Below, piece by piece: positions 36,622 to 45,432 of a stretch of DNA of 64,000 bases (the first letter of the stretch is position 1; each line of letters opens with the position of its first letter). The position numbers and the translations under genes are program-made. Source of the DNA: Roseicyclus sp. (GTDB lineage Bacteria > Pseudomonadota > Alphaproteobacteria > Rhodobacterales > Rhodobacteraceae); the NCBI GenBank assembly GCA_018401055.1, contig JAGYLB010000092.1, positions 48,292-112,291 of the forward strand. Reading direction: 5' to 3'. The notes beneath the pieces are model-generated. The model did not search any database, was not told the origin of the DNA, and saw only the letters and a program-made list of their open reading frames with translations.

Positions 36622-37109
36622 TCCGCGGCCTCCTGGCTGGCATTCATCACCGCTGCGGCGGCGAGAATGGACTTCACGATGTTCTGGTAACCCGTGCAGC
36701 GGCAGAGGTTGCCGGCGATGCCGAAACGTACCTCTTCCTCGGTCGGGTTCGGGATTTCCTGAAGCAACCTGTGCGCGCGGGTGATCATGCCCGGCGTACA
36801 ATAGCCGCACTGCAGCCCGTGATGTTCCTTGAACATCTCCTGCAGGATATGGAGCTTGCCGGGTTCGCCAAGCCCCTCGACGGTGGTGATCTCCTTGCCC
36901 GCGACTTGTGCGGTGAAGACGGTGCAGGCCTTGATCGATCGCCCGTCGATATCGACGGTGCAGGCGCCGCAATGGCTGGTCTCGCAGCCGACATGCGGGC
37001 CGGTGATGTTGAGCTGCTCGCGCAGCGTGTGGATCAAAAGCTCGCGCGGTTCGGCCAGAATATCCTTGGCCTCGCCGTTCACGGTGATCTGGTAATGGTG
37101 CTTGCCCAT
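36618..37109 (-). CDS. coxS: CO dehydrogenase small iron-sulfur subunit CoxS
   Basis: 163 residues with two [2Fe-2S] clusters. The plant-ferredoxin-type cluster uses Cys42, Cys47, Cys50 and Cys62 ([10 protein letters not shown]...AC); the second uses Cys101, Cys104, Cys136 and Cys138 (CGYCTPGM and [10 protein letters not shown]). It passes electrons from the Mo-Cu centre to FAD in CoxM. It lies 14 bases after coxM and overlaps coxL by ATGA. Confidence 0.97.
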   Translation of the reverse strand: MGKHHYQITVNGEAKDILAEPRELLIHTLREQLNITGPHVGCETSHCGACTVDIDGRSIKACTVFTAQVAGKEITTVEGLGEPGKLHILQEMFKEHHGLQCGYCTPGMITRAHRLLQEIPNPTEEEVRFGIAGNLCRCTGYQNIVKSILAAAAVMNASQEAAE

Positions 37110-37123
37110 GGCTGGCGTCCTCC

Positions 37124-37978
37124 TCAGGCGCGGCTGACGGCGCGCGCGATGGCGCGGCGGATGATGATGGCGGCCACGTGCATCTTGAAGGCGACGGGGC
37201 CGCGGTTGTCCTCGGTCGGGTCGATGGCGCCTGTGGCGGCAGCCACGGCCGCGTCGATGGCCGCCGTGTCGCAGCTCGTGCCGACCAGCGCCGCGCCCGC
37301 CTCCTCGGACCAGATCGGCGTATCGGCAAGGTTGGTCATGGCGATGGAGGCTGCGGTGCAGCGCCCGCCTTCCATCGTGACCAGCGCCGCGCAGGCGGCA
37401 GTCGCATAGTCACCGATCTTGCGTTTCTGCTTTTCATAGGCAAAGCCGCCCGTATTCACTTCGAAGGAGATTGCGGTGAGGATCTCGTCGTCGGCGCGCG
37501 CGGTCATGTAGGCCGCCTCGTAATAGTCGCGCGCGGCGACCTCGCGGCTGCCGTCGGGCCCGACAAGATGCAGCACCGCATCGAGACACTGCATCAGGCC
37601 CGGCATGTCGTTGCCCGGATCGCCATTGGCGACATTGCCACCCACGGTGCCCATATAGCGCACCTGCGGATCGGCGATCTGCAGCGCGGCTTCGCGCAGG
37701 ATCGGCGCGGCTGCGGCCAGCCCGTCATCCACGATCAGATCGTGCTGCGTGGTCATCGCGCCGATCGTGACGCGCCCGCCCTCGATGCGGATGCCGGACA
37801 GATCCTTGATGTCCTGAAGATCGACCAGATGCGAAATCGCCGCCATGCGGAGTTTCATCATCGGGATAAGGCTGTGGCCACCGGCAAGAACGCGCGCCTC
37901 GTCGCCATGCTCCGACAGGAGAGCGATCGCGGACGCCACGTCTGCCGGTCGATGGTACTCGAACCGTGCAGGTATCAT
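37124..37978 (-). CDS. coxM: CO dehydrogenase FAD-binding subunit CoxM
   Basis: 284 residues. FAD contacts are [17 protein letters not shown] and [19 protein letters not shown], both standard for CoxM. It takes electrons from CoxS and passes them to the quinone pool or a cytochrome. The ATG at 37976-37978 has AGGGAGGAAGAC upstream. It is the first structural gene of the operon; direct repeats that may bind CoxC lie about 100 bases upstream. Confidence 0.96.
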   Translation of the reverse strand: MIPARFEYHRPADVASAIALLSEHGDEARVLAGGHSLIPMMKLRMAAISHLVDLQDIKDLSGIRIEGGRVTIGAMTTQHDLIVDDGLAAAAPILREAALQIADPQVRYMGTVGGNVANGDPGNDMPGLMQCLDAVLHLVGPDGSREVAARDYYEAAYMTARADDEILTAISFEVNTGGFAYEKQKRKIGDYATAACAALVTMEGGRCTAASIAMTNLADTPIWSEEAGAALVGTSCDTAAIDAAVAAATGAIDPTEDNRGPVAFKMHVAAIIIRRAIARAVSRA

Positions 37979-38077
37979 GTCTTCCTCCCTTGTGCGCGCT
38001 ATTGACGCACCTTCCTCATCTGTATGCGGCGGTGTGCGGGGTGCGAGGCGGAAATGAACGACGCGAGCGGCGCAGTT

Positions 38078-38109
38078 CACGAAATGCGAAATGGTTGCAC
38101 GAGATGCGA
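38078..38109. promoter_or_regulatory. tandem direct repeat upstream of coxM, candidate CoxC/LytTR site
   Basis: CACGAAATGCGA (38078-38089) is repeated as CACGAGATGCGA (38098-38109) with a 20-base period; both copies are preceded by GTT. LytTR-type regulators bind paired direct repeats of about 9-10 bp roughly two helical turns apart. The site lies immediately after the coxC stop and 100-131 bases upstream of the coxM start. CoxC encoded next door carries a LytTR domain. Confidence 0.65.
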
Positions 38110-38111
38110 TT

Positions 38112-39240
38112 TCACAATCCCAGCAGGTCGCGCACCTCGGTCAGACGTGAGCGGCTGACGGGGACTTTGCCCAAGGCCGCGACGCCGTCGAAGTAGACCA
38201 CGCCGCTGTCCTTGAGCCGCTCGAACCCTGTCACATGGGCGGGATTGATCAGGTAACTGCGGTGCACGCGCAGGAAATCGGTGCCGTCCAGCCGCTTTTC
38301 CGCCTCGGATATCGACCAGGGGCAGAACACACGCTCGGCCCCGCGATAGAGAATCGTGTAATGCCCCTCGGCCCGGAAGGCCGCGATGGAGGCAGGCTCG
38401 GCAAAGAGCGTGCGGCCATCGCGTTCATAAGGCACCGGTTGCAAGCGGCGGGCGGGCTCGGGCGTCTCCACCTCGGGCGCAGGCGTGACGGGCACCACCC
38501 CGTCTTGGGGCGCGACCGCCTCGGCCTCGGGGGTTTCCGGGAAAAAGGTGGCGCCCGCCAACAGGAAGGCGCCGCAGATAAGGAAGGCCGCCAGCGTCAC
38601 CACGATGGCCAGCGCCTCGTTTCCGAGGATAAGGTCGAACTCGGGCAGCGGTGCCTCCAAAAAACTGGTGTTCCAGATGGCGATGTAATGCAGCGCCACG
38701 ACCGCCAGCGCGAAACACAAAGTGCCCAGCACCACATTGCGCCGCGTCCTGTCCCAATAGGCGATCCAGACGGCCAAAGTGGCCAGCACCAACGAGATGG
38801 TGACCGAGATCACGATGCCGCCCATGGTGTATTCTGCCACACAGGCCTGCATGCCCGCCATGCCGGTGTAGTGCATCCCCAGAATGCCAGTGCCCACCAC
38901 CAGACCCGCGGCGGTGATCCGCGCGGGCGTGCGTTTGCGGAAATGCAGGATGATCAGGCCCAGACCCACCACAAGGATGCCCAAGAGCGCCGAGATCAGC
39001 GTGATCAGCGGATCATAGAAGAACAGGATCGGCAGTTGCAGGCCCAGCATGGCGACGAAATGCATCGACCAGATGCCGCCGCCCAGTACGATGGCGGAGA
39101 GCGCAACGCGCAGCTTGCGCTGGCCCAGCCGGCACGCGCGACAGGCCGCGGGCCATGGAAAGGCCCGTGAAGCCCGCCATCAGTGCGATGGCGAAGGACG
39201 CGAGCACCAGCCATGCATTGTGTGAATAGTCCAATGGCAC
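38112..39240 (-). CDS. coxC: CoxC-type MHYT membrane sensor with LytTR DNA-binding domain (frameshifted)
   Basis: Corrected length 375 residues. A seven-helix MHYT domain carries the repeats MHFVAM, MHYTGM and LHYIAIW, plus YSHNAWLV near the N-terminus; these His/Met residues are proposed to bind a copper or other metal and so sense CO, O2 or NO. The C-terminal ~100 residues are LytTR, with AAFRAEGHYTILY and FLRVHRSYLINPAHV. I start at the GTG at 39238-39240, which has a strong GGGGCGAGG site. One extra base near 39131 breaks the frame after SMARGLSRVP. CoxC and CoxH of Oligotropha have the same architecture. It is co-oriented with and upstream of coxM, and probably activates cox transcription. 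39241-39406 shows no other feature. Confidence 0.87.
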
Positions 39241-39406
39241 GACCTCGCCCCTCCCCCGGCTTGCCCGTGTCTGCCGAAGGCACGCTGCGCGTTGCGTCCT
39301 CGGGCCGGGCAAGTTTGTCCGAGCGTCGGGCCGCGCGCAAGGAGGCGATTGGGACAGGCGTGTGCCACAAGGGGCCCTTGGCGAGCCTGCAAGGACGATG
39401 GCGGCC

Positions 39407-40057
39407 CTAGTTTCCGCAGGCGTCCCGTAGTTGCCGCACGGCGGCTTGCGTGCCGTCGATGACCGGGATCGGGCAGCGATCCTGTAGCCGATGCGCCAAT
39501 CCGGCAAGGGGGCCACCGCCCAGAACCACGCTTTGCGCACCATCGACGGCGCAAGCCCGGCACAGATCGAGGATCGCCAGACCAAGACTATCAGCCACAT
39601 CCGCAGGGTCATGCCGCAAGGGACCAGGGGGGCTGACGATCCCGACAAGTTGATCGAGTACGCCATGCTCATGCGACTTGTGATGCAAGGGCGCGGCGAC
39701 CTCGGGGGCGAAGGTGACGATGGCAAAGGGGCCGCCCCTGCGCCGAACCTCGGCAAAGGCGGCCTCGGCGATGCCGATGACCGGCAGATGCGCATGCGCC
39801 GCCCGGACCTCGGGCGCGCCGGTGTCCCCGAAGGAGGCGAGCACGATCCCGTCAAAGTCGCCTTCGTGCTGCGCGATCGCCGCGAGCACCCCGGCCACAG
39901 CCGCCCGCCCGTCTTCCTCGGTCACGATCAGGGATGGTCCGAACGCCGCGGGCACGGTGGTGAAGCGGTCGCCCGGATGCGCCACCGCCTGCGCGGCGCC
40001 ATCGATGCGCGCTGTCACACCGGGCGAGGTGTTGGGGTTCACGATCAACAGCCGCAT
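39407..40057 (-). CDS. Asp/Glu/hydantoin racemase family protein lacking both catalytic cysteines
   Basis: 216 residues with the family pseudo-dimer fold: MRLLIVNPNTSPGVTARID, DGIVLASFGDTGAPEV and SVVLGGGPLAGLAHRL. In hydantoin and aspartate racemases, two cysteines act as acid and base, in the CFGDPG and LGCAG positions; here these read ASFGDTG and LGGGPLAG, so neither is present. Racemisation by the known mechanism is unlikely; a decarboxylase or isomerase role, or a binding function, is possible. The ATG shares a base with the DctM stop (TGATG), so it is the last gene of the TRAP operon and likely acts on the imported compound. Confidence 0.8.
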   Translation of the reverse strand: MRLLIVNPNTSPGVTARIDGAAQAVAHPGDRFTTVPAAFGPSLIVTEEDGRAAVAGVLAAIAQHEGDFDGIVLASFGDTGAPEVRAAHAHLPVIGIAEAAFAEVRRRGGPFAIVTFAPEVAAPLHHKSHEHGVLDQLVGIVSPPGPLRHDPADVADSLGLAILDLCRACAVDGAQSVVLGGGPLAGLAHRLQDRCPIPVIDGTQAAVRQLRDACGN

Positions 40058-41345
40058 CACAAGATGACCGAGGGCAGCCACAGCACGATGGCGGGGAAGA
40101 GGTTGACCAGGATCAGCGCCACCAGCATCGCGCCGATGAAAGCCATCAGCGAGGGGATGATCTTGGCGATGGAGATCTTGGCGATGGCGCAGGTGATCAG
40201 CACCACCGAGGCCACCGGCGGCGTTTGCTGCCCGATGCCGAGGTTGATGGTCAGGATCAGGCCGAAATGCACCCGGTCGATGCCCAGTTGATCGGCCAGC
40301 GGCAAGAAGATCGGCACCAGCATCAGGATCGCGGGCGTGCCGTGGATGATGCGTGCCCGCCAGCAAGAAGAAGACGTTGATCGCCAGCAGAACCACCCAG
40401 TAATTGTCGGAGAGCCCCAAGATCGCCTGCGCGATGGTCCTGCGGGATCTGCTGGTTGGTCATGATACCAGCCCAGAAGCGTCGAGGTCGCGACGATGAA
40501 CATCAGCATCGCGCTGCGCTTGCCCGCCACGCGGAACGTATCCAGCAATGTGCCCAGCCGGATCGTGCGGTAGAGAAACGCCGCCAGCATGATCGACCAG
40601 AAGGCCGCGATGGCGCCGGCTTCCGTCGCGGTGAAGATGCCGCCCAGAATGCCCACGAGGATCAAGATCGGCAGCGTCAGCGGGATGGCGGCATCCTTGC
40701 CGGTTTCAAGCACGCGCTTGAAGCGGAACTCACCCTCGGTCGGATAGCCCTTGCGGACGGAAATGATGTAGGCCGTCCCCATGAGCAGCCCGCAGACAAG
40801 GATGCCGGGCAGGATACCGGCGGCGAATAGTTCGGCAATTGAAGCGTTCGCAACATAGGCATAGAGGATCAGGTTCAGCGACGGCGGCACGATGATCGCC
40901 ATCGTGGCCGAGGTCGAGGTGACGGCAGCGGCGAAGGCGGCGGGGTAGCCGCGTTTCTTCATCTGCGGGATCATCACCGATCCGATGGCGGCGGCGTCCG
41001 AAGTGGCCGTGCCCGAGATTTCGGAAAAGAACAGCGATGTCAGGATGTTGACATGCGCAAGTCCACCCGGATATGCCCCACGAGGCTGGAGGCGAAGGCG
41101 ATCAGCTTTTCCGCGATGCGGCCTTGGTTCATCACCTCGCCCGCGATCATGAACAGCAGGGCTGCGACGAGCAGATAGTTGTTCGCCCCGCCAAAGGGGA
41201 TCAGGCCGATGATCTGCGGAACGACCGCCGGATCAAGGATGATCAGCGTCGCAGCCGTTATGCCCAGCACGAAAGCGATGGGCAGGCCCGCGATCAACAG
41301 CGTTACAAGTAGGATCAGGATGATCCAGCCGGGTTCCAGGAACAT
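40057..41345 (-). CDS. TRAP transporter large permease DctM (four indels)
   Basis: Corrected length 428 residues, typical for DctM. It is a 12-helix Na+-coupled permease; visible motifs include FVLGITAATLIIL, IAGEVMNQGRIAEKLI, STSATMAIIVPPSLNLILYAY and TPPVASVVLITCAIAKISI. One base is missing near 41066, and single extra bases occur near 40461, 40439 and 40352; together they restore 429 codons. The start at 41343-41345 shares a base with the DctQ stop (TGATG). Confidence 0.87.
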
Positions 41346-41866
41346 CAGGCGTCGCTTTCCGGCAAGAGGTCGTCAGGATGGACCTGCCCGGTCAAAAGAC
41401 CGGCCAGTCGGATGACACTGATGAGCGCGATCAAGGCACCGCCAACCGGCATCGTGTAGCGAAACAGCGCCATAGGCAGATCGACCGAGATCAACATCCG
41501 GCTGCCGAAACTGGCCGCAGCGATCCCGCCATACCAGGCCAGCAGCGCGCCGAATGCCGCGATCAGGATAAGGTTGCCCGCCATCACTGCGCGCTTCACC
41601 CCCGGCGGCAAGATACGCACCACCGCATCGAACCCCAGATGTTCCGACGTGCGGGTCAGGTAGGCCGCGCCAATGAAGGTGAGCGCGGCCAGCACATGGG
41701 CCGGCAATTCCTCGGACCACGAGACGGAACTGTTCAACACGAAGCGGCTGACGACCGCGATGTTGAGCAGCACGAAGAGCAACCCGGCCAGACCGATCAC
41801 CGCCGCGTCCAGCGCGCGCGTCAGCCACAGGTCGAGGCGGGCGATGAGGGCTGTGAGGGTGGTCAT
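41345..41866 (-). CDS. TRAP transporter small permease DctQ
   Basis: 173 residues with four predicted membrane helices, including AVIGLAGLLFVLLNIAVVS and ALIALISVIRLAGLL, and the DctQ signature VLNSSVSWSEELPAHVLA. It joins the periplasmic binding protein to DctM. The ATG at 41864-41866 (MTTLTALIARLD) has AGGAG upstream; another ATG lies eight codons earlier. Substrate as for the operon, unknown. Confidence 0.85.
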   Translation of the reverse strand: MTTLTALIARLDLWLTRALDAAVIGLAGLLFVLLNIAVVSRFVLNSSVSWSEELPAHVLAALTFIGAAYLTRTSEHLGFDAVVRILPPGVKRAVMAGNLILIAAFGALLAWYGGIAAASFGSRMLISVDLPMALFRYTMPVGGALIALISVIRLAGLLTGQVHPDDLLPESDA

Positions 41867-41886
41867 GACCGGGTGCTCCTGTCGCA

Positions 41887-42867
41887 TCACTCGATACCAA
41901 GCGCCGCGCGGGTCGCCGCGATCATGTCAGCGCCGATCACGTCAACGAAGGTCGGGCTTTCGTAAAGCGGTGCTGCAGCAGCCTGAAACGCGGCGAAATC
42001 GACCTCGTTGATGGCGATCCGATCCCCAAGCTCGGCGATCACGCGGGCGTCGGTTTCGGTGCCCCAGTCAAAGGTCCAGGGCGCAAGCTCGGCCGCGACG
42101 GTCATCACGGTGTCGCGCAGGGCAGGGTCGAGCCCGTTCAAGAAGGGTTCACCGAACACCAGGAACGTCGGCAGGTAGACGTGGTTGGACAGCGACATGT
42201 AATCCTGCACCTCATAGAGGCGCGCGCTTTCCACGATCTCGGCCGGGTTTTCCTGCCCGTCGATCACGCCTTGATCGAGCGCGGAATAGACCTCGCCAAA
42301 GGACAGCGGGGTGGCGTTCGCACCCAACGTGTTGAACATCTCGACGCGCTGGCGGCTGGTGGGAGTGCGGATCTTGAGGCCTTCCAGATCGGCGGGCACC
42401 ACGATGGGACGCACGTCATTGGTGATCTGGCGGAACCCGTTGTCCCACATCGCGGCCAGCACCATGCCGGTGCCGTCGAAACCCGCGGCCATCATCTCGC
42501 CAGCCGGGCTGGCGGCAAAGGTCTGCACCGCAGCGCGATCCTCGAACAGGTAGGGAAGGTCGAAGATCGCGGTGCGCGAATTGATCTGCGCGATGGCAGA
42601 GGCCGAAAGCGAAGCGTGATGCGTGCCAAGGCCGAGGCCCTGAAGCACGTCTTCCTCGGATCCGAGCGTGTTCGACATGAAGATCTGCACATCGATCGCG
42701 CCTTCGGTGGCGGCCTCGAGGCGGGATTCGAATTCTTGCAAGAAGACATGTGCGAAAGACCCGTCGGGCAGCGACGAGTTGATCTGAAGGACGGTCTGCG
42801 CCGACGCCGCGACTGGAATGGCGACGCTGGCCGCCGCGATGAAAAGCGTTTTTCTCAGGAGAGTCAT
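41887..42867 (-). CDS. TRAP transporter substrate-binding protein DctP
   Basis: 326 residues with a Sec signal peptide (MTLLRKTLFIAAASVAIPVAASA). The DctP fold is shown by FAHVFLQEFESRLEAAT, the conserved Arg in GLKIRTPTSRQRVEMF that usually binds a substrate carboxylate, and YSALDQGVIDGQENP. It binds a carboxylic-acid-type substrate in the periplasm. The start at 42865-42867 has AAGGATCGAG upstream. First gene of dctP-dctQ-dctM-racemase, downstream of rpiR with a palindrome between. Confidence 0.9.
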   Translation of the reverse strand: MTLLRKTLFIAAASVAIPVAASAQTVLQINSSLPDGSFAHVFLQEFESRLEAATEGAIDVQIFMSNTLGSEEDVLQGLGLGTHHASLSASAIAQINSRTAIFDLPYLFEDRAAVQTFAASPAGEMMAAGFDGTGMVLAAMWDNGFRQITNDVRPIVVPADLEGLKIRTPTSRQRVEMFNTLGANATPLSFGEVYSALDQGVIDGQENPAEIVESARLYEVQDYMSLSNHVYLPTFLVFGEPFLNGLDPALRDTVMTVAAELAPWTFDWGTETDARVIAELGDRIAINEVDFAAFQAAAAPLYESPTFVDVIGADMIAATRAALGIE

Positions 42868-42942
42868 TTCTCGATCCTTTCCAAGGGAAGATGGGGGACA
42901 CCATGCGAGGTCACGCAAGATATTTTTCTCGTGGGCGTCACT

Positions 42943-42960
42943 ATGAAAATGAATTTTCAT
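42943..42960. promoter_or_regulatory. 18-bp palindrome upstream of dctP, candidate RpiR operator
   Basis: ATGAAAAT and ATTTTCAT are perfect 8-bp arms separated by GA, 76-93 bases upstream of dctP and just after the rpiR gene. Palindromes of the TGAAA-TTTCA type are bound by RpiR-family regulators. The 190-base gap (42868-43057) holds no gene. Confidence 0.7.
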
Positions 42961-43057
42961 GACGGAAAGGGCACCACGTTTCGCAAGCGCTCAAGAAACG
43001 GGCAGGAATCAGGGCTGTGTGACCAAGCAGGCCGCGCGTTGCGCGAAGATCCGACGA

Positions 43058-43903
43058 TCAGATCTCGTCGAGCGAGTCGTGGATGGTTTCGATGGCACTC
43101 AGCCGTGCGCGACCGGTCGTGCCCGACCGATCGATCGTCGCCGAGGCCAGAAGACCGCAGATCGCCATGACCCCAACATGGTCGAACAAAGCGCCGGTGC
43201 CGATGGTGCTGCACGGCAGATGCCAGCGGCCCGGGATGGCGCGCAAGTCGGCCAGATCGCCGATCAGGGCAACATCGGCGCCCGAGCCGGAGATCTGCCG
43301 CAGCACCGGCTCAAGCTGACGTGGCGGACGGCGCAGGGCGAACACGATCACACAATCGCCGGGTCCGATCCCCGCAAGGCTTTCGGCCAGCGTCTCGCCG
43401 TCACGCGGCAAGGTCACGACGTCGCCCCGGACCTGCATCACCTGCCATGCGAGATATCGCGCAAAGCCCTGACCGGCCCGAAACCCCACCACCCAAAGCC
43501 GGCGCGCATCCACCATGGCCGACACGAGGCCCGCGATCTGGGCGTCATCGAGGGCCGCGAGGCTTTGCTCGAGGTTGCCGTGGCACTGTGCGAGGTGTCG
43601 CGCCACCTGTCCTTGCGAGGATGGGCCGTCGCCCCCGACCCGGAACAGTGCAGTTCCCGCGACCTGTTCTGCCCGCACCGCCTGGCGCGCCTCTTCGAAA
43701 GACGCATAGCCGATCTTGCGCACAAAGCGGGTCACAGTGGCATTGGACACACCTGCAAGCTTGGCGATTTCCGTAGCGGTGTAGCCGGCCAATTGGCCGG
43801 GGAAATGCACGATGGCGTCGGCAAGGCGCTTTTCGCTGGGATGAAATTCCGGCGTCGCCTTGCGAATGCGGGTCAGAAACGAGGTCTTTGGCGCGGGCGA
43901 CAT
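43058..43903 (-). CDS. MurR/RpiR family transcriptional regulator
   Basis: 281 residues. An N-terminal HTH_6 domain (FHPSEKRLADAIVHFPGQLA, TEIAKLAGVSNATVTRFVRK, IGYASFEEARQAVR) is followed by a SIS domain (LWVVGFRAGQGFARYLAWQV, GDCVIVFALRRPPRQLEPV) that normally binds a phosphosugar. The start at 43901-43903 (MSPAPKTSFLTRIRK) gives the usual length; AAGGA lies about 12 bases upstream, rather far. It is directly upstream of dctP on the same strand and likely controls the TRAP operon. The pairing with a TRAP importer suggests a non-sugar ligand, which is inference. Confidence 0.87.
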   Translation of the reverse strand: MSPAPKTSFLTRIRKATPEFHPSEKRLADAIVHFPGQLAGYTATEIAKLAGVSNATVTRFVRKIGYASFEEARQAVRAEQVAGTALFRVGGDGPSSQGQVARHLAQCHGNLEQSLAALDDAQIAGLVSAMVDARRLWVVGFRAGQGFARYLAWQVMQVRGDVVTLPRDGETLAESLAGIGPGDCVIVFALRRPPRQLEPVLRQISGSGADVALIGDLADLRAIPGRWHLPCSTIGTGALFDHVGVMAICGLLASATIDRSGTTGRARLSAIETIHDSLDEI

Positions 43904-44150
43904 GGCCGTGAAAATATCCTTTCGCGGCACGAACCCGCAAGCTCTTATGCGCGGCGCGCTCTGGAAGAATCGACCTTCAAGCCCTCCGACCATGGCCGGG
44001 CTGCCCCTTGCAGGCGGCCCTCCGTCACCGCAGCGCTCAATTTCCAAGCACAAGATTGCGTGCAAGCCCACAAAGCCTACGATTTTCAACATCGGTCCGG
44101 CCGACATCCAAACGCTTTTGACCCATCCCCCCGTGCCATGCAGCCTATAG
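43904..44150. other. gene-free divergent promoter region between rpiR and the riboswitch operon
   Basis: No ORF with coding character or ribosome binding site is visible in these 247 bases. GTGAAAATATCCTTTCGC at 43908-43925 is a weak partial match to the RpiR-type palindrome upstream of dctP. TTGACC at 44117-44122 could be a -35 element for the riboswitch operon, but no well-spaced -10 is visible. The promoters of both rpiR and the guanidine operon must lie here. Confidence 0.5.
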
Positions 44151-44268
44151 GTGCGCAGAGCATTTAGGGTTCCGCCCGGGTTCGGGGTCTGGTCCGAGAA
44201 ATGCGGCCGTGTCGGCAAATTCCGGCGCGGTACACGGCGGGCCAAAATCCCGGGAGAGCACTGCGCAT
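44151..44268 (+). promoter_or_regulatory. guanidine-I (ykkC) riboswitch
   Basis: The conserved blocks of the ykkC class appear in order: AGGGTTCCG at 44166-44174, CTGGTCCGAGA at 44189-44199, ACACGGCGGG at 44232-44241 and AAAATCCCGGGAGA at 44244-44257. An 8-pair P1 stem closes the aptamer (44151-44158 with 44261-44268, one G-U pair). These are the invariant segments known to bind guanidinium. The aptamer lies 75 bases upstream of the binding-protein start and leads an operon encoding an ABC importer, a guanidine-hydrolase-type enzyme and a His-rich protein. The expression platform in 44269-44343 is not obvious; no U-run terminator is seen, so translational control is possible. Confidence 0.95.
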
Positions 44269-44343
44269 CTTGTTCGGCCGCTCCCCTCGAACGTCGCTTT
44301 CTTCGGTCGGACGTCTGCCATCATCCTGTCGGAGGACCCGAAG

Positions 44344-45408
44344 TTGACGAAAACAACCCTCGCCGCGACCACCGCCCTTGCCCTGACCCTGTCCGCAGGC
44401 CTTGCCACTGCGCAGGAGCGCACTGAGTTTTCCGTCGCATGGTCGATCTATGTCGGCTGGATGCCCTGGGGCTATCTCGAGGAAAGCGGCATCATGGATG
44501 CCTGGGCCGATCGCTACGGCATCACCGTCGATATCGTGCAGATCAACGACTACGTTGAATCGATCAACCTCTATGCCGCGGGCGAATTCGACGGCGTTTC
44601 AGCCACCAACATGGACACGCTGTCGATCCCGGCGGGCTCGGGCATCGACACCACGGCGCTGATCGTCGGTGATTTCTCCAACGGCAACGACGCGGTGATC
44701 CTCAAGGGCGAGGGGACTCTGGACAGCCTTGCCGGCATGCCCGTGAACCTCGTGGAGCTTTCCGTCTCCCATTACCTGCTGGCCCGCGCGCTGGAGAGTG
44801 TGGGGCTGGAGGAGCGTGACCTCGCGGGCGTCATCAACACATCCGACGCCGACATGATCGCGGCTTTCGCCACTGCTGACGTGCAGGCCGTCGTCACATG
44901 GAACCCGCTTGTCTCGACCATCGCGGAAAGCCCCGAGGCCAATATCCTGTTCACCTCGGCAGACATCCCCGGAGAGATCATCGACATGATGGTGGTCAAC
45001 ACCGAGGTGCTGCAGGCCAACCCCGATTTCGGCCGTGCGCTGGTGGGGGCTTGGTATGAACTAATGACGCTGATGTCGTCGGACACGCCCGAGGGGATCG
45101 CCGCCCGCACCGCCATGGCCGAAGCCTCGGGGACCGATCTGGCAGGCTATGACGCGCAACTAGCCTCGACCCAGATGTTCTGGAACCCTGCCGATGCGGT
45201 GGCCTTTGTCGAAAGCCCGGCCTTGCCCGAGACGATGGTGAGCGTCGCCGAATTCCTGTTCGAGCGCGGCATCCTTGGCGAAGGCGCGCCCAGCGCCGAT
45301 TTCGTCGGCGTGGAATATCCCGGCGGCGTGGTGACGGGCGATCCGGCCAATGTCCGTCTGCGCTTCGATCCCTCCTTCATGCAGATGGCAGCCGACGGCG
45401 CGCTGTAA
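44344..45408 (+). CDS. guanidine-operon ABC transporter substrate-binding protein
   Basis: 354 residues from a TTG start at 44344, chosen because GGAGG lies seven bases upstream and the signal peptide (LTKTTLAATTALALTLSAGL, then ATAQ) begins there. The mature protein is NMT1/TauA-like, with FSVAWSIYVGWMPWGYLEES, VESINLYAAGEFDGVSATN and VQAVVTWNPLVSTI. Aromatic residues in WSIYVGWMPWGY could cage a small cation by cation-pi contacts. Homologues are known as urea-carboxylase-associated binding proteins under ykkC control. The riboswitch and hydrolase make guanidine the likely ligand; a guanidino compound is the alternative. Confidence 0.85.
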   Translation: MTKTTLAATTALALTLSAGLATAQERTEFSVAWSIYVGWMPWGYLEESGIMDAWADRYGITVDIVQINDYVESINLYAAGEFDGVSATNMDTLSIPAGSGIDTTALIVGDFSNGNDAVILKGEGTLDSLAGMPVNLVELSVSHYLLARALESVGLEERDLAGVINTSDADMIAAFATADVQAVVTWNPLVSTIAESPEANILFTSADIPGEIIDMMVVNTEVLQANPDFGRALVGAWYELMTLMSSDTPEGIAARTAMAEASGTDLAGYDAQLASTQMFWNPADAVAFVESPALPETMVSVAEFLFERGILGEGAPSADFVGVEYPGGVVTGDPANVRLRFDPSFMQMAADGAL

Positions 45409-45432
45409 CGGCGGGCGGGCGGGGTCCGGGCC

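Noticed and set aside
34204..36690. A long open frame (about 828 codons) on the plus strand opposite coxL
   Set aside because: It is the antisense shadow of a highly conserved, GC-rich gene; the protein has no recognisable motif and no ribosome binding site, while CoxL on the minus strand is complete.
40340..40480. Programmed frameshifting in dctM
   Set aside because: Three separate one-base additions within 110 bases without a slippery heptamer or downstream structure are better explained by sequence errors, as elsewhere in the window.
44117..44150. TTGACC as -35 of the guanidine operon promoter
   Set aside because: The best downstream -10-like hexamer (CTATAG) is about 21 bases away, outside normal spacing; not listed as a promoter.
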